A stretch of 64,000 bases of DNA from positions 4,605,001 to 4,669,000 of the forward strand of contig JAZGTH010000015.1 in assembly GCA_036877525.1 (NCBI GenBank), written 5' to 3'. This document shows, piece by piece, positions 46,838 through 58,624 of this stretch. The position numbers and the translations under genes are program-made. Source of the DNA: Chromobotia macracanthus (taxonomy: Eukaryota > Chordata > Actinopteri > Cypriniformes > Botiidae). Position 1 is the stretch's first letter. Every line of letters starts with the position of its first letter. Below the pieces are notes generated by a model that had not been told where the DNA came from, ran no database searches, and worked only from the letters and a program-made list of their open reading frames with translations.

Positions 46838-47178
46838 CCCAGCTGACAGTATTAGGTTGTATAAATGTTTTCCTAACGCAAATAAACATTAAAAATGTTA
46901 TTTTTAAAGCTCTAGTAAAGTTCAGGATGTCGTGTTTTTTTAGACTGAGTCTAAAGTTTATTTAAGTTTATTCAGAACGTCCTGTTTATTTGCTTAGTTT
47001 TTTTTAACTATTTAATTTTGTATTTTCTTTAAAACATTCAACTAACAATTTAAGAGTAGCATTTTTGATATGATATATAATGTTAAAAAAGGTCTACTAC
47101 CATCACTGCAAGGTTTTAAGAAAATTTTTAGAGAACGTTAGCCAATGTTTTGAGAACATTCCTTAATGGTTGACTGTG
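46838..47178 (+). mobile_element. Family A MITE-like element, copy 15, probable TG duplication
   Basis: Starts CCCAGCTGACAGTATTAGG. The right end has decayed to 'gttgactgtg'. TG follows (47179-47180) and TG precedes (46836-46837), though the right flank is itself TG-rich. 341 bp. Confidence 0.8.
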
Positions 47179-47180
47179 TG

Positions 47181-47690
47181 TGTCTGTATCCCACAGATCC
47201 TGTTAAGATTTTTTTTGTTGTTTTGACATTTTCATGACAATTAAGCACATTTTAACAGTGAATTCTCTGTGTAGTGTAATGAAAAATAAACAGAACCTTC
47301 TCTTGCAGTAAGATAAACAATGGATTATGATTTTATACATTACAGTGGTATTTCTTGTACTTTATTTGTGCTGATGAGGGAGAAGTACATTTTTTCAATG
47401 CTAAAATACTTTGCAGAAAACGCTGTATGTAAGCCATTTGTAGGTGATTCCCTGAGGATTGAGAAGTGTAAGTGACCATCTGTTCTCTAACCAATAATCA
47501 AATCTGCTTAATCGTCATGAAAATAATGTCACAATGCAAATATGTTTCTCCTTTAATTGTGGGATAAATGTGACCATAACATGTTTTTCACAGGCTTTGT
47601 GAGGTTTCTCAACACAGACCATTACATTGCAGCTTCAGTATGAGAGGAAAGCCCAGTAAAATATACCAGCTATATAACATATATACTCTC
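47181..47690. other. Non-coding interval, nothing recognised
   Basis: AT-rich, with no repeat or coding signal recognised. Confidence 0.45.
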
Positions 47691-47691
47691 T

Positions 47692-47805
47692 AATATATAT
47701 ATATATATATATTAGTAGAACTAACATTACCACTAGAGCTTTTTTCCATAACTTTTAAAGAACATTGGCCAAAGTTCCAAGAACATTCCCATTCCCGCTG
47801 GGCTA
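47692..47805 (+). mobile_element. Family A right half preceded by an (AT)n run, copy 16
   Basis: An (AT)n microsatellite (47692-47712) leads directly into 'tagtagaactaacattacca', 'agaacattggccaaagttcc' and 'aagaacattcccattcccgc', ending 'tggg'. This is the right half of family A, with the left half missing. Confidence 0.7.
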
Positions 47806-47809
47806 CAGG

Positions 47810-49435
47810 TCCAGTTTGCCAGTGTGAGACAATGCATGTGCATTCCACCACCAGCCTCCGCACAGGATGTAAGATGTAAGTCATTTAGGAAACATTTATC
47901 TCCCTTTTGAAAGCAGAAGAGGAAAACATGTTGCTAAAGTTGTTATTTCCCACTTTCTCTGTCACTAATTCTCTGGAAAGGAAGCAACAAGAAACAAAGA
48001 GACGCGAGAGACTGATGCTTAGAATAAATCAGCTGATTAAATCAAGTTGGCACGTTCCCTCTGGTGATGCGGGGTACGGTCTACCTCAGAGCTGCCTGCC
48101 GGCACTTCCTGTGATAACGGCCGGCCTCATCTGACTCCAGATAGAGCGTCTGAGGAGATGTTAGCTCTTTTGGCCCTCCAGGAGTGAGCTCCTCTGGGTA
48201 CCATTTAATTAGCAACTCATTTAGACTGGATTAAGAAAAAAACATCTGGTCTGAATGATTATCCAAATACGAATTTAGTAATTAAAACCTGAGCAGGAGA
48301 GCGTCACTCGGTCTCGGAGGAGACGGCCACACCTGGACTAAATTAGAAGAGTTTGGAGGGTAGAACGTTCGCCTGGGCACCCGAATCCCAGATGCACGCT
48401 CGGAGTCGCCCAAACTTACAGAACGCTGTCCAATCATCACAATACAAATTTAGACACTGGCTAAGTATGGTTATGAGCAAACTCCAAAATAACAGAGTAG
48501 GCTAGTTGTTGGAGATTGCTTACCATGCTAACTGCGTAATCTAATCAAGCCTTCCCCGCAGGAACCACTTACAGCAGCCGCGTGCTGAGAGGAAACAAAG
48601 GAAATGCTCACGTAAAGAAAACACTCGTTCTGTTGCCACTTTTCACGAATATGGTACAAAATAGTTGGAAACTCTTAGAAATGAAAGTATTGTTTACTTT
48701 TCACAAATGTTCTTAAGCTTTTAAAAACAGTGTTTTGTGGTAAATTAGATGTGGCATTACAAAAATTTAGATGAAATGACATTTACTTTTTTTCCATCAT
48801 GCCTTGCACTCTGTCAGATGTTTGTTGAGCTGAAAATGTTCTGTATTTCATTGTGGATTCATTTTATGTTAGATAATTTCTCTGACATCTAATATATTTA
48901 GGTTATTCGATTTATTTAATAATGTTTATTTAATAACAGAGGTTGTAAGATATCAAATTATTTCACAGAACAATACACGTTCCTCTAATACATTAAAACA
49001 GTAATTGAAAAGTGTGCACTATTCATGGGAAGTGGCTATTAATGTTGAAAACGAGCAGTCTGATGTCTGTTTGCCAGGATTTTTCTGGTCCTGCAGGAAG
49101 CTAAAGGATGTATCATCTCCAACACCAGCAGGACTGACAGATTAGTGATTCATAAACAGCTCAGGTTATTTAGGTGAACAGAGACTTTGATTTAATCTCA
49201 GTCAGTGTCTGAAGTTTGTGACACTTGATGCGAGATACGCTGGACTGTGTCACACTTAACCTGTCTGACACATCGTCTGATTTGCTCTGGCTGTCTGACT
49301 GTCAGACTGATGCTTCGCCGCTTCATGTACTGACTAACACACTGACTCAACACTACATGGATTCTCATTACAGACATAGAGAGGAGAAGATGTCCTGGTC
49401 AGTTACTGTCTCCATTTACACTGTATATTCTTCTC
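47810..49435. other. Non-coding interval; repeat-free block near 48120-48420
   Basis: 48120-48420 is repeat-free, with balanced composition and 'catttaattagcaactcatt' and 'gtaattaaaacc' homeodomain-type words. It is a weak enhancer candidate. 49225-49515 is open for 96 codons without recognisable features. Confidence 0.3.
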
Positions 49436-49439
49436 TTCA

Positions 49440-49924
49440 CTTTTTAAAAAAGGTGCTTCATGATGGTTCACAGAAGAACCATTTTTGGCTGTATGGTTCT
49501 AAAGATAACATTTAACATCTGTAGAACCTTTCTGTTTCACAAAAGCAGTCCATAACTTATGCCACACTATGGCCATCTCCGTTTTAAACATAAAATTACA
49601 GGTTGCTTTCCCTACTTTATATCACGTATGTTAAAATCAAATGTCAAACTGACATTTTCTGGGAAATTGGATCTGACAGCTCATTATTCATTCTAAGTCA
49701 TTATTATAAGCTTACCTTCAAAACTCGGGGTATGGTAAGGAGACAGTTTTGATCACTGATCTGTTATGTACTTGCTTAATAACAGAGTTTTGTTTATTTC
49801 TGACCAAAAATGTATGGATTGCAGCTTTAAGAACCTTTAACTGAATCCCTTTGGGGAACCAAAAGTGGTTCTTCGATGACATCACTGTGAAGAACCTTTT
49901 AAGAACCTTCATTTTTAAAAGTGT
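49440..49924. mobile_element. Family K palindromic element, interrupted by family B
   Basis: The outer parts are built of GGTTCTT/AAGAACC words ('agaagaaccatttttggctg', 'ctttggggaaccaaaagtgg', 'ttcttcgatgacatcactgt'). They end in 'atttttaaaagtgt', the approximate complement of the left edge. The middle (49541-49830) is a complete family-B element, so K is the older insertion. Confidence 0.75.
49541..49830 (+). mobile_element. Family B TIR element, copy 5, nested in family K
   Basis: Starts 'aaaagcagtccataacttat' and ends 'tggattgcagctttaa'. The interior has 'ggtatggtaaggagacagtt' and 'atgtacttgcttaataacag', as in the other B copies. 290 bp. Confidence 0.8.
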
Positions 49925-49929
49925 TGAGC

Positions 49930-51360
49930 AGGAATAACTAGGAAAACATCTGAGGACAGGAGAACAGAGAACATTCAGAGAGGACGGAGGGGGATGGATT
50001 TGTAGAAAGCCACGATCCTGTCAGTGGTGTTTCCCATAGAATGTATTAAACGGGCAGTGCCTCCTCAATAATTATGGATGAGAAATATATCAGCAATATG
50101 AAAATAACAAAATATTATGAAATATGAGTTCATAAAATGGATTGTTCCAGCTCTAAATTCTGTTTTAATGAGCTGCGTTCACAGCTGTTGTAAAATGTTG
50201 ATAAATGACACTTATGACTACAGATTTTATATTAATACACAAAGTTTTTTTTAACAGTCTACAGGTTTTTCATTTATTAATATTAATGATGAAATGTTTT
50301 TAGTTTTGTAACTATTTATTAAACATTGGTGTGTGTTGTCATTGATGAGCTGCTTTGTTTTTATGTCTGCTGTGAGGCGATCAGTCACATGACATTTTCG
50401 TCTGAGGTGATTGGCCCAGTCATGCACCCGCAGGGTTGCCATTAAGATGAATGGAAATGGTAACCGGTTGCTCTCTAGGTATTATACACCTCCTTAAGCT
50501 CCATTCTGGTGTGTAACTAGTGTTGACTGGAGTAAGGAAGCACAACCAGTGGAGAAATGTGTGCTATTTAAAGGTGTCTACATTGTTGCTTCTACTTCAA
50601 ACTACTAAATGTTTGCAATAATATTGGTCAAGAGAGATGATTTTAAAAACTACATTAAACAACACACTAATGAGCTACATATCTGTTTCTGACTTTAAGC
50701 ATTCTGGTCAGAGCTGCTTTGATTTTGAAGTGCTGTCAGTCACATTATTGTTTTCATTGGCCAATTGTTGCAAAACCCCACCCATTTGAGAACTCACCCA
50801 ATCATCATAAAGGAAGCTCAATTTATAGGCGGAGCATAGACACGTTAGTTGCTAAATGGCATTTAATCTAGAACCTCTTGAATAGGAGCAGTTGGTGGCA
50901 GTGCTTGCGGAGGGTATGTGTGTTTGTCTTAGATCAATAGCTCAACGCTGATGCTCTGAAAGACAATTTATGAGCCATAAAGGATGAGGGCCCTGCGTTT
51001 GCTCTAACTGTATCTTTCTCTTCCTCTTTTGAGCTCTTGGTGATGAGACCTCACCCAGGCTTCTCCAGATGCTTCACTGAGCTGCAGCTGCCACACGGGG
51101 GGTGTTTGAGAGGGGCTGAGGGGGTCCAGGGAGTGATTACAGTTTTGAGAGGCACCCAGGTGGAAATGGCAAAAGAAAAAGAAAATAATCAATTTTTGCA
51201 GCAGTGGCCCTGTTCAACATTGTGGGCAGGTTGTTACCATGGCTCCCTGCATGCCTGTTGTGTTTCTAGGTGACATTTATGGCAGAATGTGTCTAATACA
51301 CTCATGATGGGGTAACTTTTTAAAAGAATTTGGTTTACTATTATAGTTATACAGAAAATT
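49930..51360. other. Non-coding interval, nothing recognised
   Basis: No gene or transposon recognised. Short frames overlap on both strands at 51004-51273. Confidence 0.4.
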
Positions 51361-51366
51361 ACATAT

Positions 51367-51594
51367 TAAAGGTAGGGTAGACAGTTTCAAAGAGGCTAGC
51401 AATAGCAAGCTAGGTTTGAAAGCATGACTGAATGCAATGATTGGATGAACATTTTACAGTCCTGTGCCTTCCACAGAAGATATATACATGTATAAATATA
51501 CATATATATATCTTTAGTTAGTGATTGCAGTCAGAATATGAAGAGATTTTCACCCAACAAAAAAAGTTTCTGGAATAAACTGCCCTGCCTTTAA
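51367..51594 (+). mobile_element. Family C TIR element, copy 4 (internally deleted)
   Basis: Starts TAAAGGTAGGGTAGACAGTT and ends 'aaactgccctgcctttaa'. About 135 bp between 'gctaggtttgaaagca' and 'tgactgaatgcaatgat' is missing relative to the copy at 32700. Confidence 0.8.
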
Positions 51595-51774
51595 ATTATA
51601 TTTTTGTAATTATAAAGAAATTATAAATGTTTTTGCTGCCTGTAGCAAAATTTGGCAAACTGTTTTCAAAGTTTATTTTGAACTTTAAAGAATATATGTC
51701 TAAAGCAAAATAGAGATATTTTTACTTGTGGTCTCATAAAACCAAAACAAAGTTTGACAAACCTGAGCAAAACT

Positions 51775-51960
51775 TCCTTTTGGGGACTTCCTTTTTACAT
51801 TTGTAAAAACGCTATAAAATATAGTAACGTTTTTATTGTTGAAATGTATACGTTTTCTGTTAAGGTTAGGGTTAGTGTATGGGTTAGGTTATAGTACTTA
51901 TAACCAGCTGTGTAAAAATAATAGATGCTTATGGAACATCTTCGTTTAGATAAGTAAATG
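51775..51960 (+). repeat. Degraded dispersed repeat with TTAGG-like words
   Basis: 'ttttggggacttcctt', 'gttaaggttagggttagtgt' and 'atgggttaggttatagtact' resemble a widespread fish repeat that carries short TTAGGG-like words. Boundaries are uncertain. Confidence 0.35.
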
Positions 51961-51964
51961 TGTG

Positions 51965-53675
51965 TGAGTGTTATTATGATTAGGCTAGTAGTTTTCTTAT
52001 TTAACACAAATATCCTGTTTTCAAGTTTAAATGAAAAGAATAAAATCTCAGATATTAAATGTGGTCTCAGGCTACTGGAGGCCACTGTGTGTTATACAGA
52101 TGACATACAGATGTAGCATCTTTGATGTCTGAGCAGGAGGATCATGATGTGATTGTGTGTTGTTATGAGATGTGATAAATTACTCTTAATGTTCAGCTGA
52201 GTGCTGGTGCTGCTGTCATCGTACATCACAGACGTGCACTTCACTTCTCTATTGCTGTTTTACAGCTCGCTGTCCAATTCAGTGTAATTATATAACTGGA
52301 ACGATTGTATGCGATTATACGATGCAAACGATTGCGTTTCTGCTCCTGTTCAACTTCTGTATTCATATGCCATTTTGATGTAGTAAAAGAGAAGTTACAC
52401 CAGAATGTTTTGGATCCCAGACCCCTCGTATTCAAGGCGAGAATGGCCATTAAATGCTCTCATCTGACACAGTGGCAGGTGAAGTTATCAAATTCTATTT
52501 ATCACAAGCGATCAAACTCAAGCGCTTGAATTGGACGATAAAACGAACGCTCCCTGAAATCGTTGTGAACTTTTTTTTATGACGAATAGTAGCCACTCGA
52601 TGAACCTCGTACAATACTAGCATAACGATATTTTAAAACGCTTTTAAAACCAGTCTTGCATGCAATTATCACAAATGCAAAATTTATTCTGGTAAGGTTT
52701 TATGAATGTGCTGTTTGAAACTGCACAAATGATTTTGTAAATTTATTTTTGAAGTGTTACTAATGAGTAGCTTTTTTCATTAAGTTTACATCAACAAATA
52801 CTCTGCTCTACAAACACTTGATCGTCACATGGTTATAGGACACGTAATCAAAGACTATGACACAGAAGATAATAACATAAAACAGACTTCACTACAATAG
52901 ACAAGATACACAGAGAACCAATAAGCAACTATACACACATTAACCAATACAAACAAGAACTGACCAGAAAAACTAAACTAGACTGTGACAGTAATCTACA
53001 GTTCAATACATCACAATTCAGTTTGACGGTTTATAAGAATGGTTAAAGATTATATACAAATATTTGATCATAACCTAATTAACATTCATGAGGTGAGCTT
53101 CTAGCGCCACTGTCTCCAGAGTGTTTTAATACAAAGTGACGTTCGTAGTTCCAAGTTGTCTTGAAGATCCACAAGATGCAATGCAGCGAGTGCGACCTTG
53201 TAACAACGGGGTTAAAGGTGTAATTTTCAGAGGGGCGAGTTCACTGTTCCCATTAGTCGGCCACGACACGGGAATTAATTAGAAGCATGTGCAGTATCGT
53301 CAATGATAAATGGTCCACAGTAAGTGGAGGTTATGTATGTCACTCTATTATGTGTTGCATTATGCATATTGATGCCTTTTTGGACGATGCAACCACGGCA
53401 GCGATTGGCATGCGTCCTCAATCTTCTCTTCTCTAGGCTGTGTTCTTGTTGTCTCATGCCCCGTAGGCTTCTTTGCCTTGTCGCTCTGCATGTTTATCTC
53501 CGTTGACCTTTCTGGAGATCCCAAAGCCCGGCTGATCATTTCTAACATCTGTTTATGGAAGGGCAAATAAGTGTACTTGCAGTTCAGTGCGTTTTAACTG
53601 TGACCTCAGGGCAAAGATGAGGCAAACTTGTTATGGAATTAAAGTGGAACACACAATCTGTCTGAGTCATTGTAA
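51965..53675. other. Non-coding interval, nothing recognised
   Basis: No transposon recognised. Opposing short frames overlap around 52241-52529 and 53275-53566, without features. Confidence 0.4.
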
Positions 53676-53681
53676 TCATAC

Positions 53682-53795
53682 CCCGGCTAACAGTTTTAGG
53701 TTGTAAAAATGTTTGCCTAACATTCTAAGTAACAAAAACGTTAAAAACGTGATTTTATATGTTTCATGCAAAAAACAAAATGCTGTTTTATCCTG
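53682..53795 (+). mobile_element. Family A left-end fragment, copy 17, cut by family C
   Basis: 'ccccggctaacagttttagg' then 'ttgtaaaaatgtttgcctaa' is the family-A left end. It stops where the family-C element begins at 53796, and no A right half follows. Confidence 0.75.
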
Positions 53796-53943
53796 TAAGG
53801 CAGAATAGGTGATTTTTTCATCAGTGTGTTCATGTGTTGGAGGAGGCGTGGCTTTGGAGAGCACTCTGAAGGGAGGGCGGGGTTTTATGCTTTTAAAGCT
53901 AGTCTATTGCTAGCCTCTTCAACATTGCCTACCGTACCTTTAA
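53796..53943 (-). mobile_element. Family C TIR element, copy 5 (short)
   Basis: Begins 'taaggcagaataggtgattt' and ends 'cattgcctaccgtaccttta'. Contains 'gttggaggaggcgtggcttt' and 'ggagagcactctgaagggag'. Only about 148 bp, because of a large internal deletion. Confidence 0.75.
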
Positions 53944-53944
53944 A

Positions 53945-54895
53945 TGGCCTTTAATAGAAAAAGATGCTTTTTTTTCCCCATTAAGTGTAATTGCATCATC
54001 CACCAGCAGGGGCTTACTGGCCCATGTTCAGCAGCTAAACCTCGACCCCTGAGCATTTCCCAAGCTCCCCCTCCTCTATACTTCAAACAAGGCGTGTTTT
54101 CTTCCTACATCTGTGGGAAAGCCAGAACAGGCAATTGAAGGCCACAAGAGGACTTGTATTAGAGGAAGAGAAGCTGTATAGGGTCTTAAGACAAGAGAAG
54201 AGGAGAGCAGAGCAGCATCCATGCATGACAATGAGGAGACCATTCAATTAGCAGCAGTTCACGGCCCCTGATGTTGATTAGCTGAGACAGGCTGGCCGAT
54301 CCTGGTCTCTCTCTGATTAAAATAAAGCGAGAGAGGTAGAGGACAGGGCCAAGAGAGTCAGAAGTGTTAAAACCCTCCTTAGGCCAGAAGCATACTTTAA
54401 TCCTGATGCATTTTGGCCATGATTTAGCCATCTGAGGCAAACTTTGAAAGATTTCTTTCGTAGAAGGGCAAAATCTGCTTAATGTGACATGCTCACCAAT
54501 GACTTGAAAGCCAGTGGTGAATCTGAGCATCCAGTGAAGTTCTGACAGCGGGTGTAAGAGAGATAATCAGTTACAAGCTTGTTTGTGTGATATGCAGCAT
54601 AACTCTCTTGGTTTTCTGTTAATGTTATGAGTGCTTGCAAGAGAATTACCTGGAGTTTGTTGTGAACAAGAAGTTTGTAGATTCTCTCTTTTTGTCCAGC
54701 CACAGACTTCAGACACTAAGATCTGTGTTTATTTTCTTTTTTCAGGCAGATTGATGATGTAGAATTACATCTGTCTAAAGCTTGTCTGGGTTATATTTCA
54801 CCCCAACACCCAGAGAAAACACTGAAAACTATGAGGCCTATTAAGATCTCACCATTTATTTTGCAATACTGCTAAAAAAAACAGCAGCACTTGAA
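53945..54895. other. Non-coding interval, nothing recognised
   Basis: The 114-codon minus-strand frame at 54186-54530 has no recognisable motif. No repeat recognised. Confidence 0.4.
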
Positions 54896-54898
54896 GGC

Positions 54899-55185
54899 AC
54901 CATTTGTTAACATTATTTAATGCATTAAATAACATGAACTAACAATAAGCAATATGTTTTTTACACTGTTTATTAGTCTTTGTTACAGTTAGTTAATGCA
55001 AATACAATTATTGATGGTATAGTTCATCAAACAAATTTGATGTATTAACCAAGGTGGATTAGTAAATGTTAAAATCAACATTAACCAAGATTAATAAATG
55101 ATGTAGAATTGTTGACTGTTAGTTTCTGTTAACTAAGGTAAGTAACTGATGTTAACAAATGGAACCTCACTGTAAATTGTTATCA
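54899..55185. mobile_element. Family F element, fuller copy
   Basis: 'catttgttaacattatttaa', 'gttagttaatgcaaatacaa' and 'gatgttaacaaatggaacct' lead to a right end 'cactgtaaattgttatca', the diverged complement of GGTAACACTTTACAAT. Internally it carries inverted 'ttaacatt/aatgttaa' words. Confidence 0.6.
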
Positions 55186-55189
55186 AAAA

Positions 55190-56360
55190 TAATCACATTA
55201 CTAAATAAATCATTGACTTATCGTTGAAATTGTAAAGTATTGAAATGTCATGCTAGTAAAATAAAATAAATAAATAAAAACCATACTGTGAATTGCCATA
55301 GAAAATAATGACATTTACAAAAAACAACCGGGAAGCGTAACTGCCGAATGTTTAGGATAATAGGAATAATTGGGTGAAAACGTGCTTAATTTTCTGGAAA
55401 ATAGTGTCATGAATCAGAACATTTTAATGGTCGTAAAACAGGCTTTATTGTCTTTATAGTGAATGAAATCTGTAGCGTAAACTGTGACCGGGACATGTTT
55501 TTGTGAGAGTTAAGAGATCCAACACTGTGGTCAGTAATGATGATTATAAATAATACTGCTCCTGTTTAATCTCTGCATAGTGTCATTATTCATATGTGAA
55601 TTATGTTCCAGCAGCTTCTGAAACATGTTGTTGAGGATGATGGTGGTACTGTATCATTTAAATTATCCTGATTCAGAATCAAGAAGAGGAAACAAACAGA
55701 TTTAATTCAAAGCTGGAACTTGATTAAAATGAATACGAAGCAAGAGAAAGTATGCATTAAAAATATAAGATTACAAGACATCTTGAAACTGTACTTCCTG
55801 GTATACATACGTCTCCAGCCAAACATGAGAACATCTTGAGATCTGAACGCAGCCCAATGGAGAATATCAACTGTAAGCCATCAGAATGTCTCTGGAGGAG
55901 AAAGCTTTTTGTCTCTCAGGAAGCTGTTATTAGCCGCTGGCCCATGAGACAGAATCAGGTCTTCATGCATTTCTGAGTTAAGGCTGTTGTGTTCATACTG
56001 CAGTCATGATATGTCTTTGCTTTTCATATTACTGTGCACATCTAAAGGTCACGCTGTGCTTTAACATAGCAGAACACCAGTGACATTATAACTAACCAGT
56101 CAAGCTATTCCACTGCTTCCCGACTCTTCCTCGATTTATTTATTCTGTCGTCCTGATGGAATTTGTCACTGATGATATTTGCACATGATGGACCTGTTCT
56201 GTCTGCGTCATGCTTAATTTTCAACGTTAAAAACCGAAGCCATCCGCATCACCACGCTCATTCATCATATTGACAGATACATTATTTATCATCAAGACGG
56301 ATCGTCTGCTAATTTGTACGGCCAGCGCGATCTCTATTGGCTGGAAAAGACAGCACAGAC
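55190..56360. other. Non-coding interval, nothing recognised
   Basis: No coding frame above 60 codons, and no repeat family recognised apart from an A-rich run near 55260. Confidence 0.45.
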
Positions 56361-56365
56361 GCCTG

Positions 56366-56686
56366 CCCAGCTAACAATGTCAGGTTGTAATAACGTTTAC
56401 AAAATGTTTCCATTCCAAAACAAAATCATTGAAAATGTTATTTTAAAAGGTCTAGAATCCACTTTCTGACATGTATTAACGTTATTGTTTTGTTATAAGG
56501 ACATTATTCAAGCGTTTTTAAATTCTGTAATGTTTTGAAATTGTTCCACTAAGAATTTATGAATAACATTGATATGTTACGTTAAAAACAGTCTACTAAT
56601 GTTATTGCAAGAAGGTTTTTGGTAACTGTAAGAGAACTTTTAGACAACATTATCCAATCTTCTGAGAATGTTCTCTGTTAGCTGGT
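56366..56686 (+). mobile_element. Family A MITE-like element, copy 18, TG duplication
   Basis: Starts CCCAGCTAACAATGTCAGG and ends 'ctctgttagctggt'. TG flanks both ends (56364-56365 and 56687-56688). 321 bp, with complete family landmarks. Confidence 0.9.
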
Positions 56687-56689
56687 TGT

Positions 56690-57200
56690 GCAGTGTTTTA
56701 GGCGGCATTATAACTGTACATCTTCATATTAGGATTGGTGCGGAGTCGATGACAGCAAAACTCATAAATTCCCTCAGCAGGGTTTCTATTTAAATCCTAA
56801 AACATCTCATTTAATGTTAGCAGGGACTGACTTGACAACAAACAGCGACAGGTAAAGACAGTCAAACATGAGAGGGCGAGAGAGAGAAATCGAGTGTGTT
56901 TGTTTTCCATGTATCTGTTTTTCTTTAGCTCATGGCAGAATACTCGTCAAAAGTCTGTACACACAGAAATAAGCACAGACAGCAGCACAGAGCCGTCGCT
57001 TCACAGACGGTGTCTTGTCTCACATCGTGTCGACACTGGAAGTGACAGACAGGTGGTCAAGGTGGGGTTGGTTACTATGGGTAGAAGTCATAACTAGACT
57101 CTTCTGTGGACAAAAAGCATCTTTTTACCATTGACGGGCAATCAAGATTAGCCGTGCATTCTTTTGAAAAAACATTTTTGTGCAAGTCATCTTTGTTTGA
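56690..57200. other. Non-coding interval, nothing recognised
   Basis: A 67-codon frame at 56894-57097 has no recognisable features; no repeat recognised. Confidence 0.4.
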
Positions 57201-57283
57201 TTTTATTTTTATAATGCTTCACAGTGCTTTATTTATATAATGCGATACAGATTGGTTCAAAGCAGCTTTATAGTAAAAAAAAT
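57201..57283 (-). mobile_element. SINE/LINE tail fragment, reverse
   Basis: On the minus strand it reads 'tataaagctgctttgaacca' and then 'tataaataaagcactgtgaa', the same tail type as at 33580-33702. Confidence 0.45.
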
Positions 57284-57289
57284 AGCGAA

Positions 57290-58335
57290 TGAAATACAAA
57301 TCGCATTATATTTAGGATAAATATTACGATACTGTCAAGTTTTGACAGTTCTTATTCTTTCAGAGGGCTTTAGTGCTCAAACAATGTGTTTTATTGACCA
57401 GTGTTGTACCTGTAGAGTGTGTTAATTGCTGATTATTTTACAGACTAGCACAATATAAATGGAGCAGTTGATACGTACACACATACGGTAATGAAAGGAG
57501 AGTTAATGTTTGGATCATTGTGTAAACAGGCGGCGTTTAGTGAATCAGAATCGATGTATTTATCAGTCTGACCTGTATATTGGTCCAGTGCAGACACACT
57601 AAGAGACTTAAAAGGGTCGTGATGAACGGTTATGATGTACAAGGAGTGTCAGAAAAGAGGCCGGAATCTGGTAACGGATGGACAGTGCAAACATGTGGTT
57701 CCTTTAATCCCGTCGCTCGATGTGGGAACACAGACAATCGCTTCCTTTTGTTTGTTTTACTGACCTGCTCAATTAAATTACAAATGAAATCCGTCTGGCA
57801 CTCTATTAGTTTTATTTCTTTTAAGGAAAGAAAGGAGACAAATAAATGATCTGAATTTCAGCGTTCAGACATCAGTGGGAGGGATAAACAGGCAGAGGGG
57901 AATCTGTAAATATGATTGCCTCGCTAATTAAGAGAAGAAGGCGAGGAAGAGCGAGAAGAAGGCAGAAATGATTGGAGGATGGTGTTAGTCATATCTGTAA
58001 TGTGTTTGCCACAAAATTACAAAGAGCAAAACGGGGATTATGGAAATGTGGGAATTACTTGGGGATGCGGCAGAGGGGCTCTCAGCATGTGACTGCCAAG
58101 TAGCGAAAGGCATTATAACTAAAATGACCCAGTGATCAAAATCTCTGTCGTTTTATTCTACACTATTTAGACTGTACTACAGAGGGTACAATTTCTGTCT
58201 AGTGCGTGATTTAAAGTCCCCCCCATTGTTCACAACAGTATTTGTATGCCCCCCACTTACAGTCTTAAATAAAACTCTTAAAGACAAAACTCTTAAAAGA
58301 GACAAAACTCTTAATAACTGTTAAATAAATGTGCT
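57290..58335. other. Non-coding interval; repeat-free block near 57850-58110
   Basis: 57850-58110 is repeat-free and purine-rich with 'tcgctaattaagag'. It could be conserved non-coding DNA. An 89-codon frame at 57580-57849 is featureless. Confidence 0.3.
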
Positions 58336-58339
58336 ACAC

Positions 58340-58556
58340 GATGCCATAGAAGAACCATTTTTGGATGTATAGTTCCATATAGAACCTTTAACAACCACAG
58401 AACCAATCTGTTTCACAAAAATGTCCTTGTAGTGGACGGAGGTTGTTTTATTATTTAAATAGTTAGGACTATTTAATGGTAAGAAAGAAATGGTTCTTTT
58501 AAGAACCTTTGACTGAATGGTTCTTTGGGGAACCAAAAATGGTTCTTTCGGAGCAC
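58340..58556. mobile_element. Family K palindromic element, uninterrupted copy
   Basis: 'atagaagaaccatttttgga', 'acagaaccaatctgtttcac', 'ttttaagaacctttgactga' and 'ttctttggggaaccaaaaat' match the outer parts of the interrupted K copy at 49440-49924. No family B is present here. Confidence 0.7.
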
Positions 58557-58598
58557 ATTCGTTTTTTTTGTGTGTGTTTATTCTATAAGAATAACAAC

Positions 58599-58622
58599 AT
58601 ATATATATATATATATATATAT
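58599..58622 (+). repeat. (AT)n microsatellite
   Basis: Perfect AT dinucleotide run of about 24 bp. Confidence 0.95.
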
Positions 58623-58624
58623 TT

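Noticed and set aside
51859..51895. Interstitial telomere repeat
   Set aside because: Only one exact TTAGGG with TTAGG variants, within what looks like a degraded dispersed repeat.
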